In this document: one piece after another, positions 1-6,685 of the stretch
How positions within the stretch are numbered: the stretch's first letter is position 1
Layout of the letters: each line of letters begins with the position of its first letter
Origin: Phycisphaeraceae bacterium
GTDB taxonomy: Bacteria; Planctomycetota; Phycisphaerae; Phycisphaerales; Phycisphaeraceae
NCBI GenBank assembly: GCA_003552605.1
Contig: PUNN01000039.1
Location: 1 to 6,961, forward strand
Length of the DNA: 6,961 nucleotides
Direction: 5' to 3'
Notes under the pieces: generated by a model
Seen by the model: the letters and a program-made list of their open reading frames with translations, nothing else
Database searches by the model: none
Told to the model about the DNA's origin: nothing
Position numbers and translations under genes: made by a program

Positions 1-116
1 CTCGCATGGCCATCGGGCTGAAGACCCCCGGAAAGGCCGCTGACCATGCCACGCCAAGGGTTGCCCGCCGCGGCGCATGTCATGCCCCCCCGCCTGCACC
101 GAGATGCAGATGTCTC

Positions 117-145
117 TTGATGCACTGCAAGTGGCCGCGTAGAAT
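117..145 (+). promoter_or_regulatory. Candidate sigma70-type promoter upstream of the dksA-like gene
   Basis: A TTGATG hexamer (117-122) is followed, after exactly 17 bases, by TAGAAT (140-145). These match the TTGACA and TATAAT consensus at four and five of six positions with ideal spacing. Transcription would begin near 152, giving a leader of about 90 bases before the GTG start at 244. No operator-like repeat is visible around it. The call is from sequence match only. Confidence 0.45.
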
Positions 146-231
146 CGCTGCCCTTGTTCGGCCGGGGCGATCGGCGCGTGTGGCGGCCGGGCGCGATGGC
201 GGGGCGTAACAGTCTGCCAAAGATTAACTTA

Positions 232-236
232 CGGAG
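232..236 (+). promoter_or_regulatory. Ribosome-binding site fixing the GTG start at 244
   Basis: CGGAG ends seven bases before the GTG at 244, in an otherwise A/T-richer patch (taacttacggag). It supports GTG as the start: the preceding frame carries no better start, and the next codons at once give the Lys-rich tail. Confidence 0.5.
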
Positions 237-243
237 TTGACCG

Positions 244-1095
244 GTGGCCAAGAAGAAAACCTCGGCGAAAAAGGCTGCAAGCAAGAAGTCGGCGAGCAGC
301 AGCACGGCGGCCAGCAAGAAGAAAAAGGCCGCTTCCAAAACAGACGCCAAAAAGTCTGCCTCGACCACCGCCCGTACCACTGCGAAGAAGCCCGCGAGCG
401 GCGCGGCGTCGACTTCCTCGAAAAAGGCGCCGACCAAGTCCAAGCAGACCAGGAAGGCCGCCAAGACTTCCAACAAGAAAAAGGCCCCTCCGGAAGTCTC
501 AGCAGCGCCACAAACCCCGGAACCTGCCGACGCCGAGACCACTTCCACCCCGCCGGCCCCGGTACCCGCTCCCGACCCGGTCGAGCAGCCTGAGCCGGCC
601 GGACAGGCCGCGGGAGCTGAACCCGGTGGCAACGGCCAGCCCGCCGCAACGCCCACCGTCGCCGAGATGCTCGCCGACCCCAACCATGAGCCACCGAGTG
701 TAGAAGAGCTCAAGAAGGTCAAGACCGGCCTGACGAAGAAGGACCTCGAACATTTCCGCCAGCTTCTGCTCGAGCACCGCGCCGAACTGCTCGGCGATGT
801 CGAGTCGCTGACCGACGAGCGCAAGAGCACCACGGGCAATATCTCGAACCTGCCGCTACACATGGCGGATATCGGCGCCGACCATTACGACCAGGAGTTC
901 ACGCTCGGCCTGTTGGCCTCGGAGCGGAAGCTGCTCGCTGAGATTGAAGATGCGCTCTACCGGATGGAGGAGGGCTACTACGGAGTCTGCCTCGAGACGG
1001 GCCTGCCCATCGCCCGCACCCGGCTCGAAGCCAAGCCGTGGGCGCAGTACTGCATCGAGGTCGTTCGGGAGAAGGAGCGGCGAGGCGAACTGTAA
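244..1095 (+). CDS. TraR/DksA-family transcription factor with histone H1-like Lys/Ala/Ser N-terminal tail
   Basis: This 283-residue protein is probably a regulator that enters the RNA polymerase secondary channel, the known role of the DksA/TraR/GreA-fold group. Residues 1-80 are a basic low-complexity tail with about 25 Lys among Ala, Ser and Thr, resembling histone H1/HU-type tails. Residues 81-150 are Pro/Ala/Glu-rich linker. The DksA-like core is about 162-283: two helices (about 164-195 and 213-243) that would form the coiled coil, a tip segment around DIGADHYDQE (209-218), then the zinc-finger region. The E. coli tip motif DxxDxA is absent; the segment looks more like that of Firmicute YteA-type relatives. 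Only two of four zinc-ligand cysteines remain (C249 and C270; T252 and V273 replace the others), a pattern I recall from zinc-independent DksA2 of Pseudomonas. The classical core is about 120-150 residues, so the tail roughly doubles it. GTG start, spaced RBS. Family assignment is firm; ppGpp or DNA binding is inference. Confidence 0.9.
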   Translation: MAKKKTSAKKAASKKSASSSTAASKKKKAASKTDAKKSASTTARTTAKKPASGAASTSSKKAPTKSKQTRKAAKTSNKKKAPPEVSAAPQTPEPADAETTSTPPAPVPAPDPVEQPEPAGQAAGAEPGGNGQPAATPTVAEMLADPNHEPPSVEELKKVKTGLTKKDLEHFRQLLLEHRAELLGDVESLTDERKSTTGNISNLPLHMADIGADHYDQEFTLGLLASERKLLAEIEDALYRMEEGYYGVCLETGLPIARTRLEAKPWAQYCIEVVREKERRGEL

Positions 1096-1136
1096 TATGG
1101 GGGCATGACAAATGTCGTGGAACCCCTTCCGCCCCC

Positions 1137-1164
1137 TCTCCCGCCCCGGAAACGGGGCGAGGGG
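1137..1164 (+). terminator. Stable GNRA-tetraloop hairpin between dksA-like gene and lspA
   Basis: A perfect 7-bp all-G/C stem (CGCCCCG at 1142-1148, CGGGGCG at 1153-1159) closes a GAAA loop. After one C-A mismatch, four more pairs (two of them G-U) extend it to 1137/1164. It lies 41 bases after the stop of the upstream gene. There is no T-run behind it, so it is not a classical intrinsic terminator. It may instead be an attenuating or RNA-stabilising element, or a copy of a dispersed GC-rich palindrome. No convincing promoter is visible between it and lspA. Confidence 0.35.
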
Positions 1165-1310
1165 CGTGAAGTCCCGGTCGGTCAGTCGCGATGCGTGTCA
1201 TGCATCCGTAAGATGGCCCGCCCCGCCGTCAGATACAACGGGCGAGGTTCGGTTGGATCTGCCCCTGCGGCGACACCGGAGCGGTGGTTTGATGGAATTG
1301 GTCAGGCGGC

Positions 1311-2006
1311 ATGATGAGTGACAACACCCCACCGCTTGCCTTTCGCTGCCGACGTAGCGTGCTGCTGTATCTCGGCATTGCCGCGGCCGTGCTTGCTGTC
1401 GATCTTGCCTCCAAGTACTGGTCGTTCCGATGCGTCGCCGATGTGCCGCTGCGCCTCGCGGTCCAGGGCGATGATGGTCAGCCCGTGATCGAAGCGCGTG
1501 ATGCCGAAGGCAACTGGATGGCCCTCCCGCCGCGCATCGCCGATGACCCGGCAAGCGCCATCCCGCGCCATGAGGGCGTTACCGTGGTGCCCTCGGTGCT
1601 CGACCTGCGGTTGATGATCAACACCGGCGCCGTCTTCGGCGTCGGGCAGGGGGCGCAGCGGCTGTTCATCGCCATCAGCATCATCGCCGCGGTAGTGATC
1701 ACGGTCATCTTCATGCGCAGCGGCGCTGACAAACGGGGCATGCACATCGCCCTGGCAATGGTGCTCGGCGGTGCCCTGGGCAACCTCTACGACCGTGCGC
1801 TTTATCACGGTGTGCGCGACATGTTCCACCTGTTCCCGGATGTGCAGTTGCCCTTCGGCCTCTCGTGGCCGGGTGGGGCACGGGATGTCTATCCGTGGAT
1901 ATTCAACGTGGCGGATATGGCGCTGGTGCTCGGGGTCATCGCCGTGGTGGTGCTGAGTTGGTACTACGAGCGGCAGCAACTAAAGCGGCGATCAGCCCGC
2001 GGCTGA
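1311..2006 (+). CDS. lspA: Lipoprotein signal peptidase (signal peptidase II), enlarged
   Basis: This integral inner-membrane aspartyl protease cleaves the signal peptide of diacylglyceryl-modified prolipoproteins just before the lipidated Cys. Family motifs are all present: DLASK (D31-K35) at the end of the first membrane helix (about 17-34), NTGAVFG (N104), GNLYDR (N158, catalytic D161) and FNVADM (catalytic D202). Further hydrophobic helices lie at about 117-134, 145-160 and 200-217, followed by a basic cytosolic tail. At 231 residues it is much longer than the usual 150-170. The excess sits between D31 and N104 and between D161 and D202, both on the periplasmic side. Two tandem ATGs occur (1311 and 1314); the weak AGG at 1304-1306 is seven bases from the second, so 1314 may be the real start. 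The 3' end overlaps the opposite-strand amidotransferase gene by 71 bp. It is probably transcribed with the upstream DksA-like gene. Confidence 0.96.
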   Translation: MMSDNTPPLAFRCRRSVLLYLGIAAAVLAVDLASKYWSFRCVADVPLRLAVQGDDGQPVIEARDAEGNWMALPPRIADDPASAIPRHEGVTVVPSVLDLRLMINTGAVFGVGQGAQRLFIAISIIAAVVITVIFMRSGADKRGMHIALAMVLGGALGNLYDRALYHGVRDMFHLFPDVQLPFGLSWPGGARDVYPWIFNVADMALVLGVIAVVVLSWYYERQQLKRRSARG

Positions 2007-2592
2007 GCGGTTCCGGCCCGCCGCGTTCCGGGTGCCACTGCACGCCGAGGTAGAACCGCCGGGTCGGGTCATCGATCGCCTCAATCACACCATCAGGTGC
2101 CATCGCGATGATCCGAAGCCGGCCGGGGTCGCTGACCGCCTGGCGATGGCTCGAGACGATGGTGATCGCCGAATTTCCGTTGCCGGCTTCTACTGTCCCA
2201 TCACCATCGAGCAGCCGATGCAGTGGCGAGCCGGCCTCACGGAAAATGAGCCCGTGACGGCGATCGTTCTGGTGCTCGGCGGCGGTGGGCAGGTGGTCGG
2301 GCAGGTACTGATCGAGCCGGCCGCCCGCGTCAAGCGCCATCAACTGCATCCCGAGGCAGATACCGAGCACCGGCAGGTCCGGCCGGCTCGCCGCGGCGGC
2401 GAGCAGCGCGCATTCGAACGCCTGCCGCGCCGGGTCAATCAGCCGGGCGCGCGGGTCGGTCGGTACGCCGTATCCCTCCGTGGCCGGATCATCCCCACCG
2501 GTGAGGACAATCGCATCACACCGGTCGGCGTAGGCCTCGGCGAACTCGGGCTTGTGCGGCAGGATGAACGGCACCCCGCCGGCCTCGGCCAC
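1936..2592 (-). CDS. Class I glutamine amidotransferase, PuuD / peptidase C26 type (gamma-glutamyl-GABA hydrolase-like); N-terminus probably extends further
   Basis: This enzyme has the class I glutamine-amidotransferase fold and, by family, hydrolyses gamma-glutamyl bonds such as gamma-glutamyl-GABA in polyamine breakdown. From the GTG at 2592 it is 218 residues. Visible are LTGGDD (30-35), DPARQAFE (53-60), the nucleophile elbow GICLGMQ (C79), a SSHRQAV segment (147-153) and GVQWHPE (H187 and E189, completing the triad). The family normally has 240-260 residues and starts with a short beta strand before the AGG-P-LP motif; here that motif is right at the start. The same frame continues upstream with matching sequence but no ATG, GTG or TTG, so 2592 is the only conventional start, and the true one is probably further out. 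No polyamine genes are adjacent, so the exact substrate is unknown and puuD is not assigned. The gene converges on lspA, with 71 bp coding overlap. Confidence 0.88.
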   Translation of the reverse strand: MAEAGGVPFILPHKPEFAEAYADRCDAIVLTGGDDPATEGYGVPTDPRARLIDPARQAFECALLAAAASRPDLPVLGICLGMQLMALDAGGRLDQYLPDHLPTAAEHQNDRRHGLIFREAGSPLHRLLDGDGTVEAGNGNSAITIVSSHRQAVSDPGRLRIIAMAPDGVIEAIDDPTRRFYLGVQWHPERGGPEPLSRGLIAALVAAARSTNSAPPRR

Positions 2593-2688
2593 CTCCGCGG
2601 CGTACGCCGCGGGCGATTGATAGCTTCGGCGGTGTTCCGGACCATCAGGTCCGCAGGCCGAAATTGCGATCGAGGGCCCGAAGTCGAT
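2593..2688 (-). other. Probable N-terminal coding extension of the amidotransferase, with a non-standard start
   Basis: Reading upstream of the GTG at 2592 in frame gives 32 codons including the segments FGPSIAISACGPDG and HRRSYQSPAAYAAAEVAEAGG. These look like the family's first beta strand (IGIS-type), the following loop and the first helix running into AGGVPFILP. The only initiation-like context is AUC at 2688-2686, six bases after AAAGGGA (2701-2695), which would give 250 residues. A second option is CUG at 2721-2719, seven bases after GAGAGG (2734-2729), giving 261 residues. The frame stays open to a TAG at 2778-2776. A base-calling error that destroyed an ATG is also possible. Confidence 0.55.
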
Positions 2689-2752
2689 GTTAAGTCCCTT
2701 TATGGCAGTGGTTTGAGCCAGTGTGAAGCCTCTCGGGCGCGGCGGTGGACAT

Positions 2753-2782
2753 TTGACCAGACGGCCAATACTGCTCTATCCT
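2753..2782 (+). promoter_or_regulatory. Candidate promoter for glyA in the divergent region
   Basis: TTGACC (2753-2758) and TATCCT (2777-2782) are separated by 18 bases, with five and four of six consensus matches. Transcription would start near 2790, leaving a leader of about 165 bases before glyA. I looked for glycine, SAM and THF riboswitch core sequences in that leader and recognised none. The region also lies upstream of the minus-strand amidotransferase gene, for which I found no convincing hexamer pair. Confidence 0.35.
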
Positions 2783-2941
2783 TTGCTCTGTCGCGCCCAA
2801 GAGGCGATTTCCCGGACACGCCATACGCTCGTTCAGGATAACGTCGAACGCGACCTGGCCGCGAGCGGATGTGGGACCATCCCGCGCCCCCGCCTGCGGC
2901 CGATCCAGCCTCCCGGCAACACAACCCTTGACTGATCCACC

Positions 2942-2946
2942 AGGAG
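2942..2946 (+). promoter_or_regulatory. Ribosome-binding site of glyA
   Basis: AGGAG lies seven bases before the ATG at 2954. It fixes that start; the protein then begins about 20 residues before the first conserved helix, as usual for the family. Confidence 0.7.
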
Positions 2947-2953
2947 TCAACCC

Positions 2954-4240
2954 ATGAGCACCCCCGGCGTGCAGAATGCCATCCCGTCACTGAGCGAGAC
3001 CGACCCCGAAATCACCCGGCTGATCGATGCCGAGTCGAAACGACAGCAGCAGACGCTCGAGATGATCGCCAGCGAGAACCACACCAGCCATGCCGTCATG
3101 GCCGCGGTCGGCTCGTGCCTGACCAACAAGTATTGCGAAGGTTACCCCCGCAAGCGGTACTACTCGGGCTGTGAGTATTACGATGAGATCGAGGAACTCG
3201 CCATCGAGCGCGCCACGCGGCTGTTCAACTGCCGCTTCGCCAACGTGCAGCCGCACTCGGGCGCCAATGCCAACGTCGGCGTCTTCTTCGCCCTGCTCGA
3301 ACCGGGCGATACCTACCTCAGCGTGGTGCTCTCCGATGGCGGCCACCTGACCCACGGGGCCCCGGTCAACATGTCCGGCAAATGGTTCAAGCCGGTGCAT
3401 TACCCGCTGGTTTACGATGAATCGCGGCCGGATTACGGCTACATCGACTATGACGAGGTCGAAGCACTCGCGATGAAGCACAAGCCGAAGCTGCTGCTGT
3501 GCGGCTTCTCGGCCTATCCGCGCGTGATCGACTTCGCCCGCTTCCGCGAGATCGCCGACAAGTGCGGGGCGCTGCTGATGGCTGACATCGCCCACATCGC
3601 CGGCCTTGTCGCCGGCGGGGCGCATCCCTCACCCTTCCCGCATTGCGATGTGGTGACGACCACGACGCACAAGACCCTCCGTGGGCCGCGCGGCGGGCTG
3701 ATCCTGACCAACAGCGAGGGCCTTGCCAAGAAGTTCGAGAAGGCCATCTTCCCCGGCATCCAGGGCGGTCCGCTGATGCACGTGGTCGCCGGCAAGGCCG
3801 TCTGCTTCCACGAGGCGCTTCAGCCCGCCTTTGCCGAGTACGCCCGGCAGGTGGTGGCCAACGCCACGGCGCTTGCCGAGGCCCTCACCGGCCGCGGCTG
3901 GCACCTTGCCTCGCGCGGTACGGACAATCACCTGCTGCTCGTGGACCTGTCCAAGACCGACAAGGACCTGACCGGCAAGGATGCCTCGCTCTGGCTCGAG
4001 CAGGCCGGCATCATCGCCAACAAGAACACGGTGCCCAACGATTCACGCTCGCCCTTCGTCACCAGCGGCGTGCGCCTTGGCACCGCCGCGCTGACCACCC
4101 GCGCGATGAAGGAGCCGCAGATGCAGGCGGTGGCCGACCTGATCGACCGCGTCTTCCGCAGCGGCGGCAACGCTGATGAGCTGAAGGCGGTCCACAGCGA
4201 GGTCCTCGAAATGTGCCGCGAGTTCCCGATGGGGCATTGA
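2954..4240 (+). CDS. glyA: Serine hydroxymethyltransferase
   Basis: This cytosolic PLP enzyme interconverts serine plus tetrahydrofolate with glycine plus 5,10-methylene-tetrahydrofolate, the main source of one-carbon units for purine, thymidylate and methionine synthesis. The 428-residue length is normal for bacterial SHMT (about 415-430). Hallmarks in order: MIASENHTS (37-45), LTNKYCEGYP (56-65), the RYYSGCEYYD substrate loop (68-77), NVQPHSGANAN (98-108), GGHLTHGAPVN (129-139), DIAHIAGLVA (D211 and H214 stacking on and contacting PLP), the VTTTTHKTLRGPRGG motif with PLP lysine K240, FPGIQGGP (266-273), and SGVRLGTAAL with R374 binding the substrate carboxylate. No frameshift or missing key residue is seen. 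It starts at ATG with a well-placed AGGAG. It is divergent from the amidotransferase gene and separated from the downstream glycosidase by 213 bp. A folate or glycine pathway partner is not adjacent. Confidence 0.98.
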   Translation: MSTPGVQNAIPSLSETDPEITRLIDAESKRQQQTLEMIASENHTSHAVMAAVGSCLTNKYCEGYPRKRYYSGCEYYDEIEELAIERATRLFNCRFANVQPHSGANANVGVFFALLEPGDTYLSVVLSDGGHLTHGAPVNMSGKWFKPVHYPLVYDESRPDYGYIDYDEVEALAMKHKPKLLLCGFSAYPRVIDFARFREIADKCGALLMADIAHIAGLVAGGAHPSPFPHCDVVTTTTHKTLRGPRGGLILTNSEGLAKKFEKAIFPGIQGGPLMHVVAGKAVCFHEALQPAFAEYARQVVANATALAEALTGRGWHLASRGTDNHLLLVDLSKTDKDLTGKDASLWLEQAGIIANKNTVPNDSRSPFVTSGVRLGTAALTTRAMKEPQMQAVADLIDRVFRSGGNADELKAVHSEVLEMCREFPMGH

Positions 4241-4435
4241 GGGCATCTTCGCAGGTGAAGATAATCGGCGCGGCGAGTGGCAGAGCCCGCATGCAAGCGT
4301 GCTCCATGCCTGCCATCCATGCCGGGCTGTTACAGCGCCTTTCGCCACGGCTGGTATCTCTGGCGCCACAGGCTTCACTTCATCCAAAGTGCGCACCTGA
4401 TGTGCCCGCGACGGGGGCATATCGGAGCCCAGGTC

Positions 4436-4443
4436 TAAGGAGG
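4436..4443 (+). promoter_or_regulatory. Near-perfect Shine-Dalgarno for the glycosidase gene
   Basis: TAAGGAGG matches the anti-Shine-Dalgarno almost fully and ends ten bases before the ATG at 4454. It is by far the strongest ribosome-binding site in the window and fixes the start. A small GC hairpin (TGCCC at 4403-4407 with GGGCA at 4415-4419) lies just upstream. No clear promoter was found in 4241-4435; the best weak candidate is a TGG-TATCTC extended -10 at 4352-4360. Confidence 0.7.
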
Positions 4444-4453
4444 ACGGTTAATC

Positions 4454-6643
4454 ATGCCGCAGTCGTCCACGATAAGTGAGCAGGACCGCCAGCAGGCCGA
4501 GCGTAACTTCTTTGCCCTGAATGATTCACCCCTTCAGCGCCGCCTGCGTGAAGAGGGGATGTGGTTCAGCGGGGGGGTGTGGTGGAATCCGGCGGATCAG
4601 GATGTGGCGGCGTTGACCGAGCAGCTCAGGCGAATGCGCAGCGCCGGGTTCAACCTTGTGCGGTTTCACAACTGCGAACCCGAGCCGGTGGGGCCGGGCC
4701 AGTTCGACTTCTCCCGGGCAGATGCATGGATGGCCGCGGCGGAGGAGGTGGGGATGCACGTCCTCCTGCACGTGCCGTTGGCGCAGCCGGATGCGCCGAC
4801 GCTGGAAGCCCATGGCGTCGACCCCGGCCGGTTCGAGTTGACCCACCTCGAAGACCCCGCCGAGCAAACGGCGCTTGCGGCGTGGATGGGACCGGTGCTC
4901 GAGCGGTATCGTGACCACCCCACCCTGTTCGGGTACGAGCTGCGCGGCGAACCGGACCCGGGGCCGGGGGATATCGACAACGCATACGACCGCGAGGCGT
5001 TCATCCGCTGGTTGCAGCAGCGGTATGGGACGGTCGAAGCGCTTTGCGAGGCATGGACGCTGTATCCCCGCCGCAACCGGCCGCTGCTGACAAGCTTCGC
5101 CGAAGCGCTGCACATGCTCGAAGGGTTGCGTGCCGGTGTACGCATCTCCGGGGTCCACCGTGCCGAGGTCAACTACGGCGCTGCACGGGACATGGTCCGC
5201 TACCTTACCGACAAGACATTGGCACGGGTGGCGGTCATGCGCGATGTGTTCAAGCGCTTTGATGACCGCCATGCGGTGCTTCTCGGTTCGCATCAGCTCT
5301 TTGCCAATCAGCCAGGCCTGCGCTGGGACACACCGCGCTGGGCCCGGTTGGCGGATGTCCACTTTTCCTCGATCCACCTTTCATGGCATTTCGAGCAGGT
5401 GGATGGTGAAGTCGACCGGCCGGTTTACATGCAGTCGCGGCTGACACGGGATGCGTTCAAGGGTGGGCTGACATCATGCTTTGAGACCACCGGCGGCGCG
5501 GTGCAGTATTCCGGCGGTTTCGGCAATGCCATGACGCCGGGGCTGATGCGCCGGCTGATGCTGAGCTATCTCGCGGCGGGGAACCTGTCGATGGCCTTCT
5601 GGACGTGGACGCACCGGCCGGGAGGATGGGAAGCGGGCGAATACGGGTTGACGACGTTGAGCGGCAGGCTCTCGAGCTGGGCAGCGGAGGCCGGCCGGAT
5701 CAGTGCAGCGCTCGGGCGGCATGCCGATGAACTGTGGCAGGCGACCCACCAGCCGCACGTGGGCCTTGTCGAGTCGTGGGATACGGATGCGATCTACCTG
5801 CTCGAGCCGCAGCGTCACGATGTGCAGGATGGCTTGAGTGAGCTCAGCCGCGGGACGCAGATGCAGGCCATCCGGTCGCGCATCGGGGCCGCCCGCACGA
5901 TGATCGATGCGCAGATTCCCTTTGAATACGTGACGCCGGAGGAACTCGGTGAGGGGATCGCCCTCCGCTATCCCGTGCTCTACATGCCGCACGCCCGAGC
6001 CGTCAACGCCGACTTGATCGAGCGGCTGATCGACTACGTTGAGCGTGGGGGGCGGTTCATCGCGGATGTGCAGTTCGCCTTCATGGACCCGTGGGGCCTG
6101 CTTCACCCGGCCGGCCCCGAGGGGCCCGCCGCGCGCCTGCTCGGGGCATGGGTGGACACGATCCACGATGCACGCACCTGTCCGATGCGATTCGGAGGCG
6201 CGGCGGTGGAGGGGTTCTTCGGGGATGTGGTCGCCACGGACGCCCGGCCGATCGCCCACTTCGAAGATGGCCGAGTGGCCGTGACGGAGCGCAGGCTCGG
6301 CCGTGGGTCAGCCGTACTGATTGGCTTCGACCCTGCCCGGCAGTGCTGGCGGCCGGGACAGGCGGCGGTGCAGACCCAACTCGCCGCGCTGCTTGCCGCC
6401 AATCGCCCCCCATCCTGGCACTGCACCCTCCCCACGACCTACCGCCTCACGGCGCCGGGAGCCGACCATTACTTCCTGATCAACGATGGCCCATCCACAC
6501 CGGCGCAATTGATGGTACATGACCGCCGGTACACCGCTGCGGAGGATGTGATCGAGCAGCGCGAGCTCCCACTCGGCCCCACCCTCTGCTTTGAGGTGCC
6601 TGAGCGATCGGCGCTCTGGCTGCGGCTGTCGCACGAACAGTGA
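4454..6643 (+). CDS. GH42-like glycoside hydrolase (beta-galactosidase type) with trimerisation domain
   Basis: This 729-residue enzyme probably hydrolyses beta-linked galactosides or related sugars. It has no signal peptide, so it should act in the cytosol on imported oligosaccharides. The TIM barrel spans about 36-420: GGVWWNPADQDV (40-51) is the GH42-style opening with the following LRRMRSAGFNLVRF; the fourth-strand segment GYELRGEPD carries the likely acid/base E166; CFETTGG carries the likely nucleophile E344, followed by the typical MTPGLMRRLMLSYLAAG and AFWTWTHRPGG. A Rossmann-like middle domain (about 434-645; VLYMPHARAV, YVERGGRFIAD, GRGSAVLIGFDP) fits the GH42 trimerisation domain. 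A small beta domain closes the protein (about 655-729). Clan GH-A enzymes usually have Asn just before the acid/base Glu; here it is Gly165. No transporter or sugar-sensing regulator is adjacent, so substrate cannot be deduced. The strong Shine-Dalgarno suggests efficient translation. Fold assignment is confident, galactosidase activity less so. Confidence 0.85.
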   Translation: MPQSSTISEQDRQQAERNFFALNDSPLQRRLREEGMWFSGGVWWNPADQDVAALTEQLRRMRSAGFNLVRFHNCEPEPVGPGQFDFSRADAWMAAAEEVGMHVLLHVPLAQPDAPTLEAHGVDPGRFELTHLEDPAEQTALAAWMGPVLERYRDHPTLFGYELRGEPDPGPGDIDNAYDREAFIRWLQQRYGTVEALCEAWTLYPRRNRPLLTSFAEALHMLEGLRAGVRISGVHRAEVNYGAARDMVRYLTDKTLARVAVMRDVFKRFDDRHAVLLGSHQLFANQPGLRWDTPRWARLADVHFSSIHLSWHFEQVDGEVDRPVYMQSRLTRDAFKGGLTSCFETTGGAVQYSGGFGNAMTPGLMRRLMLSYLAAGNLSMAFWTWTHRPGGWEAGEYGLTTLSGRLSSWAAEAGRISAALGRHADELWQATHQPHVGLVESWDTDAIYLLEPQRHDVQDGLSELSRGTQMQAIRSRIGAARTMIDAQIPFEYVTPEELGEGIALRYPVLYMPHARAVNADLIERLIDYVERGGRFIADVQFAFMDPWGLLHPAGPEGPAARLLGAWVDTIHDARTCPMRFGGAAVEGFFGDVVATDARPIAHFEDGRVAVTERRLGRGSAVLIGFDPARQCWRPGQAAVQTQLAALLAANRPPSWHCTLPTTYRLTAPGADHYFLINDGPSTPAQLMVHDRRYTAAEDVIEQRELPLGPTLCFEVPERSALWLRLSHEQ

Positions 6644-6685
6644 CCCGCCAAACGCAACAACACTCCCTTGCACCATCGCTTATCC

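Noticed and set aside
6..209. 67-codon plus-strand ORF ahead of the dksA-like gene
   Set aside because: It is rich in Arg, Ala and Pro, as chance frames in GC-rich DNA are, has no ribosome-binding site or recognisable motif, and overlaps the best promoter candidate.
1209..1239. TAAGAT and GATACA as -10 elements of a separate lspA promoter
   Set aside because: No acceptable -35 hexamer lies 16-18 bases upstream of either.
2032..2841. 269-codon plus-strand ORF covering the amidotransferase gene
   Set aside because: It is antisense to a gene with a full catalytic triad, and its own translation shows no family motif. It exists because of codon-position GC bias on the opposite strand.
2790..2953. 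Glycine, SAM or tetrahydrofolate riboswitch before glyA
   Set aside because: None of the conserved core sequences of these classes could be read in the leader.
4245..4262. ATCTTC / GAAGAT inverted repeat just after the glyA stop as a terminator
   Set aside because: Only six pairs, half of them A-T, with mismatches outside and no T-run; too weak to call.
4526..5377. 283-codon minus-strand ORF inside the glycosidase gene
   Set aside because: Same-length shadow frame opposite a well-supported enzyme; no coherent hydrophobic pattern, motif or ribosome-binding site.
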